Shown here piece after piece: positions 7,681 to 16,454 of a stretch of DNA of 49,133 nucleotides (positions are counted from its first letter, which is position 1; every line of letters starts with the position of its first letter). The notes beneath the pieces are model-generated. The model searched no databases and was not told where the DNA came from. It saw nothing but the letters and a program-made list of their open reading frames with translations. A program made the position numbers and the translations under genes. This stretch comes from Acidilobaceae archaeon (lineage in GTDB: Archaea; Thermoproteota; Thermoprotei_A; Sulfolobales; Acidilobaceae), in the NCBI GenBank assembly GCA_026985385.1, contig JALSQM010000036.1, positions 1-49,133 of the forward strand, read 5' to 3'.

Positions 7681-10600
7681 ATGGTGCCCCCCTTGAAGCT
7701 AGCCCGGCAGTTCAACGAGTACCTCGCAGTCCTACTCTTAGTTGGCATTGCTATACTAGGCGTTGCCTCAGCGGTAGCTGCGGCAAGCACGAGTGGGGGC
7801 CCCTACCCCGTTAAGCTGGCTACGAGGGCTACGGGGGTTTACGGCGTCTATCTATACGAAATGCCACCGGGCCTCTCCGGCGGGATCTCAGCGGCTGCAT
7901 TCGACCTCAACGGATCCATTGCAGTCATAGGGGGGTCTGGGTATGTTGCGGCGGTGAATCTCAGTAATGCAACACTAATATGGGCGTCCAGCCTCCAGGG
8001 CACGGCTATCGCCGCCTCCTCTGATCCCGGGGCTGGGCTCGCAGCGGTGGCCTCTGATGAGGGTGAAGTAGTGGTTTACTCTATCAGGAAGGGTGAGCCT
8101 GTAGCGAGATACTATGTCGGTGAGGACGGTGTTATAGCCTCCGTACAACTCCTGAGAGGCGCCGACGGCGAGAGGCTAGCCGTTCTCACATCTAATGGAT
8201 ACCTAAGGGTCTACAGGGTCGGTAGCCCATACTGGGTGGAGATAGGCCCCCAACCCGGCGAGGGCCCTCTCTACTCGGTGCCTGGCCTGTTGGTTAAGCA
8301 GGCAATCCCGCTTGTGGAGGCGGGCCCGCGGGGGAACCTCATCCAGACCGATAAGCTAGTTTTCGCCTACACTATACTCGATAAAAAATTACTCTCAAAT
8401 ATTACAGTTACTATCTATTATTTAGAGGGAGAGGAGAAGCTACCCGCATATAGCTTTCGCGGCAGGCCCTTAGCTAGTAACCCAAATTTAACTGAAAACG
8501 CTCAGGCATATGTATGGATAACAGTGTATCCTTACACTGAACTCGAGGATCTATCGGGTAACAAGTACCCCGTCGAGGTTAACTACACACGCTCAATCCA
8601 AGGCTTCTACCCTGGCTCCTATGAAGTCCGAGTCCTATACAAGTATTGGGTAATCGACAAGCAGACGGGCTCCATTGTAAGCGAGAGGTGCTACACTGGC
8701 GTAAGCAAGCCCATATACTTGGGTATTTCGGATGCGATTAACATTAGTATAACCGCAAAGCCCGCGGAGAACTGCAGCGCAAATATCATGCAGGGCACAT
8801 TTCTGCCTCTCGGGGTCTTTGAAGCAAATAATGTACCTAGCTCCTTCGATGAGAGAAGGAATATTCACTTCTTATTACTCGAGGTACCATATAAGACTAA
8901 CTACCTCCTAGAGGAGGCGGTCTTGGCATCACGTCACCCGCCCATATCGTTTGTACGCGCTGGAGCTAGGGGTGTGTTAGCGCTACTCTACACGGGGGCT
9001 AAGACGATATACCTGTCCTACATAGATAATAATCTAGAACCGGTGGAAGTGTCGGGCTCCTATGGGGAGTTACTAACCTTCGAGTCGACGCCGTCTACTA
9101 TTGCGTGGTCGCAGAACCTTTCCTCCATTTACATCGGTACCAGCACAGGCGTTATCCATAGGCTCGTATGGCTTGAGGAGGAGGGCAGATACGTTGAGAC
9201 GAATACTATGGATGTGAGTGGCAACGATAAGGTAGACACTATAATACCGGAGGGTGGGGTAGTTATAACAGTAAGCGCTAAGGGATTCGCCCAGGCCATT
9301 AACCTGAGCTCTTGGAGACCTCTATGGAGGGGCCTACCGGGCTACCCCTACCTGAGCCTACCTCTCCAGAACGCCGAGGTTCTAAAGGCCTTCTCCTCCA
9401 CTGGGGCATCCCTGGTTGTCGTACCCAGGTTACCGGCGGGCGCTACGCCTTTCTTACTAGTGGCACCTTCGAGCTTGTGGAGCACGCCTCCACTACACAA
9501 GGTGGAGATAAGAGTCACTCTAATCCTAGACCGGATAACCGGGGCCTCGGAGACATTCACGCCTAGCGAGGGATCCTCTATCAAGGTGTTCCTCAATGGT
9601 AGCCTGGTGGCCGAGGCGACCCTTGAGAGGGGGGCCGCGACTCTATACTTGCCGCCTGGATCCTATAACGCGATCATAAACGCCACTGGCTGGGGGGCCG
9701 CGGACTATAACCTTAATGTTGGAGGCTCCGATGAGGCCCTTAACCTCTCGCTCAGGTTTAGGGAAGTAGAACTTTACGTCTACACTCCCCAGTCAAACGT
9801 GCCTGGTTATCAGCTCGTAGCGGGGCCTATCGCTGGTGCAAACGTTACACTGCGGCCGTTAGGTGTAGCCGAGAACCTCTCATACACGCCGTTCAGCAGC
9901 GTGCTGAAAGGCACTACTGGAAGGGACGGTAGAATACGCTTTATAGCTTGGGAGGGCGTCGAGTATGCCGTAACCGCAACTAAGCAGGGCTACAGACCAG
10001 GGTCTCGAGTACTTGGGCCATGGCGCCCTTCTATCGTGAATGTAACCCTCTTCCCTAACTTATACAAGGTGTCCCTAGAGGCGGTCGACTCCGAAGCACT
10101 AGGAGCTGGACTCAAGTATAATGTGGAGAACGCCACGTTTACCATAAAGTATTCTAATGGACGCTCGATCACAGTGACGGCTCCGAATGGCGTGGCGGAG
10201 GTAGAGCTTCCAAGCGGCAACTATACCATAATAGCAACCGCCGAAGGGTATAAGCGCGCAGAAGCAGGCGCCGAGATACCCAAGCAGTCATCAATCACAC
10301 TGGCGCTGCAACCTAAATACTACACTATTGCAATCAAGGTTCTTACTCTAGATAATGTGACGGGACTGGCCTCAGGCCCCCTAGCCTCAGCTAGGCTCAA
10401 CATCACTCTAGCGAAGCCTTCGATTCCCAACCGAACAATCATAGTATACACCGATAAGACGGGTCTAGTCGAGGTCAAGCTCAGGACGGGCACCTACAAG
10501 GTGGCCGTCTGGAGCCCCTATACCCAGCCTTACACCTACTACTTAAGGGTAGCACCGAATACCTCCAAAGCAACGCTTATCGTGTATCCGAGGTATGCTA

Positions 10601-13386
10601 ACGTTTCACTTATACTCTACGACTCGGAGCTCTATATGAGAGGAGTTCTAGTGTCTAACGCTACAATATCAATAGTCTACAAGGCACCCTCCTACACTAG
10701 CTCTACTCAGGTAAACGCGCCGAGCGGTATAGCCGTATTGAGGCTACCCTACGGGCTTTACGCAATCTCCGTGACAGCGCCAGCCTACGAGCCCTACGGC
10801 CCAGTAACGCTCGCTATAAGCAAGCCAAACAACACAATACGACTATACCTGTCACCGGTAAAGTATGAGGTGACAATAAAGGTAGTAGCCCGTGACCCCC
10901 TCTGGAACCTGGCCCAAGGACCTCTCGGAGGAGCCATGGTGGAAGCTATACCTAAGGACAACACCACCTATGCACCTATCACTGTGGGCTACACTGATAG
11001 CAGTGGGACGGTAGTCCTACTGTTAAGGATGGGCCTCTACGAGATAAAGGTTACACACCCATTCATAGCCCCCTGCACGCGCGAGATCGCCGTTGGTTCT
11101 AGGCTCTACTTATCACTTATTGTCACCCCGAACTATACGCCTGTTAATATTAAGGTGCTTGACGTCGATACTGGGAGGCCTGTTCCCAACGCTACCTTAG
11201 CCCTCCACTACATAGGCATAGGTGAGGGCACGGTTACCTTGAAGGCCGGGGATGGACTGGTTAAGACGCTCCTACCCCCCGGCTACTACGTCATTACAGC
11301 CTCGAAGCCCGGCTATTATTATCTGGCTAGTATGAACATCTCGCTGAGGGCAGGCGCCGGAGAAGTCTTGACAATACATTTGAAGCCAGTAATTATTAGG
11401 GTCACGCTAAGTGTTTCCACGGCCACGCTTAACTCCCCCATAGCACTGCCGTCACTCCCACTCTCTGGAGCGTCTATAATCATAAAACCAGATGACCGCG
11501 TTCTAAATGCCGTTGGTGTGAAGCCCATAGAGATTACTACAGGCGCTAATGGCTCCGTTTCGGTGAGCCTACGTGCAGGATCCTATGTTTACACTATACT
11601 CAAACAGGGGTTTAAGGAGGCCCACGGGAGAATTCACGTAACACCTAGAGGGCGCTACTCGTTCCACATAGTAGTGGAGCCATACATGGCTAACGTAACC
11701 ATCCTACTCTACGATAACGAAATTAGGGGGCCAGAGGCTTATAATATTAGTAATGCAACGATGATAATTAACACGTGGAATCTAAGATATGTCGGCAGAG
11801 CCGCTCACATCAAATCCAATGAGACACTCCTGCTACCCGTAGGCCTGTATAATCTAACAATTACAGCTCCAGGGTATGCTCCCAGGACGCTAGCGGTCAA
11901 CATCTCCGCTTCGACTATACTGAAGATAAGCCTGAGCGCTCTAAGGTATCCTGTTAGAATAACACTATACTCCAATCACGGCAGGTTCTCCGGCCCCGTC
12001 AAAGGGGTGCGCGTGATAGCCTCCTCTATGCCTCCCCTGAAGCCATTCAGTGTAAACGGCACGACCAGCGCAAATGGGGTAGTCATACTCGATCTACGTA
12101 AGGGTTCGTACACTATAATCGTAGAGGATCCCTTCGGGGGCGTAGTGGTAGCGGCGAGGAACCTAACGATAAGCGGGCCCGCACAACTTAGGCTAGCAGT
12201 GAGGCCTCCTATATCAAACGTGACCTTCTCGACCCTAGACGCCGAGGCACATATTCCCATCAAGCACTACAAGCTAAGCCTAATATACAAGGGCCCCTAT
12301 GGCACGGGTAATATGACGTTAACGTTAAATGAAACACGGATCCTCCAGCTCCCACTTGGATACTACATCGTCGAGGCAGTAGCACCCTCCTATGAGGCAA
12401 ATATGACCAAGCTCGAGGTGGGAGTTGCAACTAAGCATGTCATTATAGCCCTAAGACCGGTCTACGTGCCCTTCACCGTGAGAGTGATTAACCCCGACGG
12501 AGAGCCCATCGACGGGGCTTTAGTCGAGCTACACTACGAGATACCCTTCCTATCACCTTCACCCATAATCTCAGTTAACGGTACTGCAGCGGCACGCGGA
12601 GGAATCCGGGAGGGCAAATACACCCTGATAGTGCGGCCACCGCTTAAGTCGCCCTATCTGCCAGTTACACTCAACGTAACCGTAGGCCCCGCCGGCTCCA
12701 AGCTCACTGTAGTTCTCCCATACAAGGAATTCAACATTACTATACTACTCAAGGACTCATTGACGGGCAAGCTCATACCTTTCCCCTACCAGTTAGAGCT
12801 GCAGAGGAGAGGGAAAGCGAAGCCCCCGGCGGTTAAGTACCCGAAGAAAATAACTATTAAATCGGGTAACGCGACTGTAGAGCTGCCATATGGAGTATAT
12901 GAAGCGAAGCTGAAACCCGTGTCTAAGAACTACTACGAGCTACCAGAAAACATCGTGGTCACCGTTGACGGCAACAAGAATGTTACTATTAGATTAAAGC
13001 CTCGGATTTACACTGTAACCATAACCGTAGTCAACGATAGATCGGAGCCAGTCGCGGGTGCTCTCGTCGAGATAGTCGATACTAGGACGCATGCTACCGT
13101 GGCGAGTGAGTTCACCGGAACAGGGGGTACGGCATCGTTTAAAGTGATATATGGCGTGTACAAAGTAGTGGTCGGGCACCCGGCCTACAAGAGGGTGGAG
13201 ACTTACATTATGGTTCCCCAGCAGGCTAGCGCTACGATAACAGTGTATCCAACCCCTCTAACCGTGGTAAAGAGGCTGACACCCCTACTCGTCGGCGTAG
13301 GTGGGCTCCTAGCGTTGATAGCTGTTCTATGGAGGCTCAAGGAGGTGATAGCCAGCAGGCTCACCGAGCAAGAGGAGTACTTTTAG
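7681..13386 (+). CDS. Giant membrane-anchored surface protein with beta-propeller and about 14 tandem transthyretin-like domains
   Basis: A 1901-residue exported protein. It starts with a signal or anchor helix (about residues 14-36, LAVLLLVGIAILGVASAVAA). A PQQ/WD-like beta-propeller region (about 55-600) follows, interrupted by an insert at about 225-410. Fourteen tandem units of about 85-100 residues span 607-1858. A single membrane helix near 1868-1888 is followed by a short basic and then acidic cytoplasmic tail. Units resemble carboxypeptidase-regulatory or PEGA-like folds: each has an LPxGxY or LRxGxY strand near its end. There are many NxT/S sequons, as expected of an archaeal glycoprotein. 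It shares a 90-bp divergent promoter region with the pilus operon, which suggests an adhesin, stalk or pilus-associated role (inference). It is not a recognised S-layer protein. Confidence 0.85.
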   Translation: MVPPLKLARQFNEYLAVLLLVGIAILGVASAVAAASTSGGPYPVKLATRATGVYGVYLYEMPPGLSGGISAAAFDLNGSIAVIGGSGYVAAVNLSNATLIWASSLQGTAIAASSDPGAGLAAVASDEGEVVVYSIRKGEPVARYYVGEDGVIASVQLLRGADGERLAVLTSNGYLRVYRVGSPYWVEIGPQPGEGPLYSVPGLLVKQAIPLVEAGPRGNLIQTDKLVFAYTILDKKLLSNITVTIYYLEGEEKLPAYSFRGRPLASNPNLTENAQAYVWITVYPYTELEDLSGNKYPVEVNYTRSIQGFYPGSYEVRVLYKYWVIDKQTGSIVSERCYTGVSKPIYLGISDAINISITAKPAENCSANIMQGTFLPLGVFEANNVPSSFDERRNIHFLLLEVPYKTNYLLEEAVLASRHPPISFVRAGARGVLALLYTGAKTIYLSYIDNNLEPVEVSGSYGELLTFESTPSTIAWSQNLSSIYIGTSTGVIHRLVWLEEEGRYVETNTMDVSGNDKVDTIIPEGGVVITVSAKGFAQAINLSSWRPLWRGLPGYPYLSLPLQNAEVLKAFSSTGASLVVVPRLPAGATPFLLVAPSSLWSTPPLHKVEIRVTLILDRITGASETFTPSEGSSIKVFLNGSLVAEATLERGAATLYLPPGSYNAIINATGWGAADYNLNVGGSDEALNLSLRFREVELYVYTPQSNVPGYQLVAGPIAGANVTLRPLGVAENLSYTPFSSVLKGTTGRDGRIRFIAWEGVEYAVTATKQGYRPGSRVLGPWRPSIVNVTLFPNLYKVSLEAVDSEALGAGLKYNVENATFTIKYSNGRSITVTAPNGVAEVELPSGNYTIIATAEGYKRAEAGAEIPKQSSITLALQPKYYTIAIKVLTLDNVTGLASGPLASARLNITLAKPSIPNRTIIVYTDKTGLVEVKLRTGTYKVAVWSPYTQPYTYYLRVAPNTSKATLIVYPRYANVSLILYDSELYMRGVLVSNATISIVYKAPSYTSSTQVNAPSGIAVLRLPYGLYAISVTAPAYEPYGPVTLAISKPNNTIRLYLSPVKYEVTIKVVARDPLWNLAQGPLGGAMVEAIPKDNTTYAPITVGYTDSSGTVVLLLRMGLYEIKVTHPFIAPCTREIAVGSRLYLSLIVTPNYTPVNIKVLDVDTGRPVPNATLALHYIGIGEGTVTLKAGDGLVKTLLPPGYYVITASKPGYYYLASMNISLRAGAGEVLTIHLKPVIIRVTLSVSTATLNSPIALPSLPLSGASIIIKPDDRVLNAVGVKPIEITTGANGSVSVSLRAGSYVYTILKQGFKEAHGRIHVTPRGRYSFHIVVEPYMANVTILLYDNEIRGPEAYNISNATMIINTWNLRYVGRAAHIKSNETLLLPVGLYNLTITAPGYAPRTLAVNISASTILKISLSALRYPVRITLYSNHGRFSGPVKGVRVIASSMPPLKPFSVNGTTSANGVVILDLRKGSYTIIVEDPFGGVVVAARNLTISGPAQLRLAVRPPISNVTFSTLDAEAHIPIKHYKLSLIYKGPYGTGNMTLTLNETRILQLPLGYYIVEAVAPSYEANMTKLEVGVATKHVIIALRPVYVPFTVRVINPDGEPIDGALVELHYEIPFLSPSPIISVNGTAAARGGIREGKYTLIVRPPLKSPYLPVTLNVTVGPAGSKLTVVLPYKEFNITILLKDSLTGKLIPFPYQLELQRRGKAKPPAVKYPKKITIKSGNATVELPYGVYEAKLKPVSKNYYELPENIVVTVDGNKNVTIRLKPRIYTVTITVVNDRSEPVAGALVEIVDTRTHATVASEFTGTGGTASFKVIYGVYKVVVGHPAYKRVETYIMVPQQASATITVYPTPLTVVKRLTPLLVGVGGLLALIAVLWRLKEVIASRLTEQEEYF
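9499..13254 (+). repeat. Array of about 14 divergent protein-level repeats, two alternating types
   Basis: Units begin near 9499, 9757, 10063, 10318, 10594, 10861, 11134, 11392, 11686, 11947, 12211, 12463, 12724 and 13006. From the third unit on they alternate. Odd units carry NATxxIxY and LPxGxYxIxAxAPxY-type strings. Even units carry GPLxGAxV and LRxGxYxVxVxxP-type strings. The repeats are diverged at DNA level, so the array is old rather than a recent tandem duplication. Confidence 0.75.
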
Positions 13387-13421
13387 ACCCTTAGCCCCCC
13401 TCTTTGCTTGGTGCCTGTCCC

Positions 13422-13601
13422 GTGTCTGAGGAGGGGCTGCCTAAGCTTGAGGATTTAGAGGATAGGATAAGGAGGGAGATACTTCTAGCCTATGAAGAGA
13501 AGGTTAGGAAGCTCAAGGCTGAGTACGAGAGGTTTGTTAGCGAAATCGAGGAGAAGTACGATAATGCCGCAAGAGAATTCGCTAGGAGGGCGGCCCCCTA
13601 G
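13422..13601 (+). CDS. Small charged coiled-coil protein
   Basis: A 59-residue protein from the GTG at 13422, which has GGTG eight bases upstream; a TTG at 13404 would add six residues. Residues 6-55 are a nearly unbroken Glu/Lys/Arg-rich helix with heptad-like Leu/Ile/Phe spacing (LEDLEDRIRREI, KLKAEYERFVSEI), so a coiled coil is likely. Size and composition recall the peripheral-stalk subunit H of archaeal A-type ATPases, but no other ATPase subunit is near and I would not assign that. It ends 12 bases before a phosphoesterase gene and may be cotranscribed with it. Confidence 0.65.
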   Translation: MSEEGLPKLEDLEDRIRREILLAYEEKVRKLKAEYERFVSEIEEKYDNAAREFARRAAP

Positions 13602-13613
13602 TGGGGGTCAGGC

Positions 13614-14144
13614 ATGCTTATAGGTGTTCTAAGCGATACCCATGACAACGTGGTTCTAGCTAAAAGGGCTGTACACCTCCTGTTAGATCTTGGCGCCACC
13701 CTCATTTTCCACCTAGGCGACATAGTCTCACCCTTCACGCTACTAGCCATGGCTTCCGAGGCATCCGGTAGAGCCGCTATACGGGCTGTTTTCGGGAATA
13801 ACTGTGGGGACAAGACTCAACTCAGGAGGGTGGCCGAGAGTCTCGGGGTTGAGATAGAGGAGCCTCCCAGGGAGGTGGTAGTTAACGGTAGGCGTATACT
13901 TCTACTCCACGGCTGGGGTTCCCCCTCGGATACTAGGCGGATAGTATACGCGCTAGCCCGCGGAGGTGAATGGGACGCAATCCTGTATGGGCACACCCAC
14001 GAGGTCGACTACCGCTATATCCAAGGGGTTCTAGTGTTAAATCCCGGTGAGGCCTCAGGCGTTCTTCACGGTAAGCCCACGGTAGCGCTGCTAGACACCG
14101 AGACACTCAAGGCTAGGATCCTAGAGGTGCAACTTCATGGCTAA
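13614..14144 (+). CDS. YfcE/MJ0936-type metallophosphoesterase
   Basis: A calcineurin-like phosphodiesterase of 176 residues, cytoplasmic. The dimetal-site motifs are all present in order: SDTHDN (Asp8, His10), HLGD, GNN, LLHG and GHTH. The family cleaves phosphodiesters in vitro, and the physiological substrate is generally unknown. The length matches the compact YfcE group. The ATG at 13614 follows the coiled-coil gene, and its end overlaps the JAMM protease start by eight bases, so the three genes likely form one operon. Confidence 0.93.
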   Translation: MLIGVLSDTHDNVVLAKRAVHLLLDLGATLIFHLGDIVSPFTLLAMASEASGRAAIRAVFGNNCGDKTQLRRVAESLGVEIEEPPREVVVNGRRILLLHGWGSPSDTRRIVYALARGGEWDAILYGHTHEVDYRYIQGVLVLNPGEASGVLHGKPTVALLDTETLKARILEVQLHG

Positions 14145-14544
14145 TAAGTGCATGGTGCATCTAGGCCCCCTCTGCAGTGTCCTCAGCTATTTAGCGGATG
14201 TATACCCAATAGAGGTTGTAGGCTACCTCCTCGGGGGAGAGAGGCCTGGCGAGACCCTTGTAGGCGCCGTGTATTTTGCCGAGAACCTAGACAGGAGCCC
14301 CTGCTCCTTCACAGCGAACCCCCTGGACACCATCGCAGCTCATAGGGCTGCTTGGAACCTCGGTATAGACGTTGTAGGTGTATTCCACACACACCCCAGG
14401 AGCGGGTCTTCCCCTTCCCAGAGCGATTTAGAGGGTATGAGGAGGTGGCCCCTCACGTGGGTGATCAATGGGAGGGGAGGCACGTTATCAGCGTGGAGGC
14501 TGATGGGAGGCCACTTAGAGAGCTGCTATATAGAGTGCTCCTAG
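14137..14544 (+). CDS. JAMM/MPN+ metalloprotease
   Basis: A 135-residue zinc isopeptidase-like protein. The JAMM signature is complete: Glu26 in the first strand, then HTHPRSGSSPSQSD with zinc-binding His84, His86 and Asp97 and the conserved Ser94. Archaeal relatives (AfJAMM, HvJAMM1) remove ubiquitin-like SAMP proteins or act in sulfur-carrier processing; which applies here is unknown. A GAGGTG site lies eight bases before the ATG, inside the phosphoesterase gene. It contains several extra cysteines (residues 5, 13, 56, 130, 134). It ends eight bases before the stop of a convergent gene. Confidence 0.9.
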   Translation: MANKCMVHLGPLCSVLSYLADVYPIEVVGYLLGGERPGETLVGAVYFAENLDRSPCSFTANPLDTIAAHRAAWNLGIDVVGVFHTHPRSGSSPSQSDLEGMRRWPLTWVINGRGGTLSAWRLMGGHLESCYIECS

Positions 14545-14551
14545 AGAGCCT

Positions 14552-15214
14552 CTAGAGCAGGTCTAGGAGCCTCTTAGCTATAAGGGCGATCGACGCACCT
14601 ATCACGCCGCCTATAGCTGCATATACTGCTCCCAGTAGGAGGCCCGGCTTGTAGGCTAGGGAGCCCCGCATGACCTGGTAGCTATTTATCTCTAGGTCTC
14701 GGAGCTTGTAGTTGGTACCGTTAACTGTGGTGTAGGACTCGGCCTTCAATATGAGACCCGTGCTTTTATCGTAGTAGATCACCACCTTGCCGGGAACCAT
14801 GAGGGGTGCACAGGCTGAGGCCGGTATAGCCCCGCTCCTCTCGTAGATGTAAGCAGGTCTAACCCCCATGGAGGTAGAAGCGTAACCCACGCTATAGTTG
14901 CCGTAGACGGGCTTACCGTCGGCGAAGGGTAGTATAACGGCCTCCCGCCTTCCTGCAGTGCACGTCGTCTCCCTTGCGAGGTTCAGGTTCAGCGGTAACT
15001 CGATGGAGTTATAGCCGCAGAGGGCGTCGCTGTAGATGTATGTAGCGGTGAGCCGCCCAGGACCTATGTGGTAGGTGTACCCGCTCGGGCATGCGAATCC
15101 CCTATTCAGGCTTTCAATGCCGCCCAGGCTAGTAGAATAGATGAAAGCGGCTGCCACGGCTATGGCGGTTAGAATCACTATCTCCACTGCTGCAGCCCCT
15201 TTATCAGATATCAT
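14552..15214 (-). CDS. Pilin-like protein with class III signal and C-terminal membrane helix
   Basis: A 220-residue exported protein of unknown function. The N-terminus MISDKGAAAVEIVILTAIAV resembles a prepilin signal: Lys-Gly before the likely cut, then a Glu five residues into the hydrophobic helix, the placement seen in bacterial pilins. The middle is an extracellular Tyr/Thr-rich domain with four cysteines (FACPSG, ALCGYN, TTCTAG, ASACAP) that could form two disulfides. A second membrane helix near 195-214 ends the protein with a basic cap (AKRLLDLL), which is not typical of an ordinary pilin. It has its own TATA box and lies downstream of a site-2 protease gene. Confidence 0.75.
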   Translation of the reverse strand: MISDKGAAAVEIVILTAIAVAAAFIYSTSLGGIESLNRGFACPSGYTYHIGPGRLTATYIYSDALCGYNSIELPLNLNLARETTCTAGRREAVILPFADGKPVYGNYSVGYASTSMGVRPAYIYERSGAIPASACAPLMVPGKVVIYYDKSTGLILKAESYTTVNGTNYKLRDLEINSYQVMRGSLAYKPGLLLGAVYAAIGGVIGASIALIAKRLLDLL

Positions 15215-15255
15215 CGCGGAATCCCCATCCCACGCCTCGCTGTTGGGGGCCGCCC

Positions 15256-15264
15256 ATTTTAACT
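15256..15264 (-). promoter_or_regulatory. Candidate TATA box of the pilin-like gene
   Basis: GTTAAAATG on the minus strand, about 45 bases before the ATG at 15214. A GGGGATT site lies about six bases before that ATG. Confidence 0.45.
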
Positions 15265-15288
15265 ATGGCTACCTTGCGGGCTTACAGA

Positions 15289-16446
15289 TTAACCTGGTAG
15301 TATCGGCCTAATTGTGAGCAGGGAGAGGAGTAGCAGCACTGTGGCTGATTGTAGTCCAAGGGATACAATCTTGCCCTGAGAGCCCTGTAGTCTCACAAGT
15401 AAGTCCTCAAGCATTTTGGCTCCATCAGTTATGAAGAGTGGCCCTGCGTTTATGAGTGCTAAGGCGAAGTTTAGTAGGAGCGAGCTATAGAGTAGTATGC
15501 CCGCTAGTGTGAAGTTATTGACTATGGTTATCCCGATCATGGTCTCGTTGACACCCTTGTATACGGTTACATTCAAGTGCTTCCCGTCTCTAACCAGTGT
15601 GAGGGTTAGGTTAACGGCCTTCCTAGGGTTCTTCACGCCGGCTTCCTCAAATACCCTGGCCAGGTCTTGGATGCAGCTAATCTTCTCGCCGTTAACCGCT
15701 ATGATTACATCGCCCCTCGTTATGTTAGCTGGGAGTCCACCTGGCATTACTGCGTGGGCAGCGGGGCTCTCTGGTGCAACGCCTATTATGGTTACTCCGT
15801 GGGAGAACGCGCTGCAGGGAGCCGCTGATGCTATGCCGAGGAGTAGCAGGTATAGTATGAGGTTTGCTGTGACCCCCGCGGAGTACACCTTGAGGCGGGA
15901 GGAGAGGGGGGCCTTAGCGAGTTCTTCCTCGTCGAGCTCTACGAAAGCAGCAGGCACCACTATGAAGAGTGCTACTCCAACGTTCTTAACACGGAGCCCC
16001 TCAGCCCTCGCAACCAGGGCATGTGCCAGCTCGTGCACCGCCGCAGCTATGCCGAGAGCTACCAGGAAGTGTGGGAGAACACTGAGCGGCACCGTGACCC
16101 CGGGTATTAGCGGTACCACGCCGAGCGAGGAGGATCCGGGTAGCCTAGCCACGTAGCGGGCCCAGAACGTGGCTAGTATCGTGTAGTAGAAGAACGCCAT
16201 CAAGGCATACGCTAGGGCTACGGAGGCGTAGGAGGCCCTGGATATCGCCCGTGCCCCACGCCCCCTTAAAGGCTCCATAGACCCGCCGAAACGATAGATT
16301 ACGGCTATGGGGTTAACCTCCCAGCGCCCCCTCCTGCCTCTCGCAGCAGTCGTCACAGCAACCCACAACGCCAAGTAGGAGAGCAGGCCTATGGCGAGTG
16401 CGCCCAACTCCTCCCCTAGGCCGCCGCGGCTCCACCCGGGGTTCAA
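15289..16446 (-). CDS. Site-2 protease family membrane metalloprotease (M50) with PDZ domain
   Basis: An intramembrane zinc protease of 385 residues that cuts substrates within or near the membrane. The zinc motif is VHELAH (His138, Glu139, His142) in a membrane helix. A PDZ domain follows at about 225-300 (ITRGDVIIAVNGEKI). The second catalytic motif, NAGPLFITDG near residue 345, supplies the third ligand Asp. Total hydrophobic layout fits the family. The TTG start at 16446 is eight bases after the ketopantoate reductase stop but has only a weak ribosome site, and a TTG about 12 codons in is an alternative. The pilin-like gene downstream is a conceivable substrate by proximity only. Confidence 0.92.
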   Translation of the reverse strand: MNPGWSRGGLGEELGALAIGLLSYLALWVAVTTAARGRRGRWEVNPIAVIYRFGGSMEPLRGRGARAISRASYASVALAYALMAFFYYTILATFWARYVARLPGSSSLGVVPLIPGVTVPLSVLPHFLVALGIAAAVHELAHALVARAEGLRVKNVGVALFIVVPAAFVELDEEELAKAPLSSRLKVYSAGVTANLILYLLLLGIASAAPCSAFSHGVTIIGVAPESPAAHAVMPGGLPANITRGDVIIAVNGEKISCIQDLARVFEEAGVKNPRKAVNLTLTLVRDGKHLNVTVYKGVNETMIGITIVNNFTLAGILLYSSLLLNFALALINAGPLFITDGAKMLEDLLVRLQGSQGKIVSLGLQSATVLLLLSLLTIRPILPG

Positions 16447-16454
16447 ATCCTAAA

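Noticed and set aside
13422..13601. A-type ATP synthase subunit H
   Set aside because: Only size and coiled-coil character agree; no other ATPase subunit gene is in the neighbourhood.
15497..16156. A 219-codon open frame on the plus strand
   Set aside because: It lies wholly antisense to the site-2 protease and its product is Ser/Thr/Pro-biased with no motif, typical of a GC-rich shadow frame.
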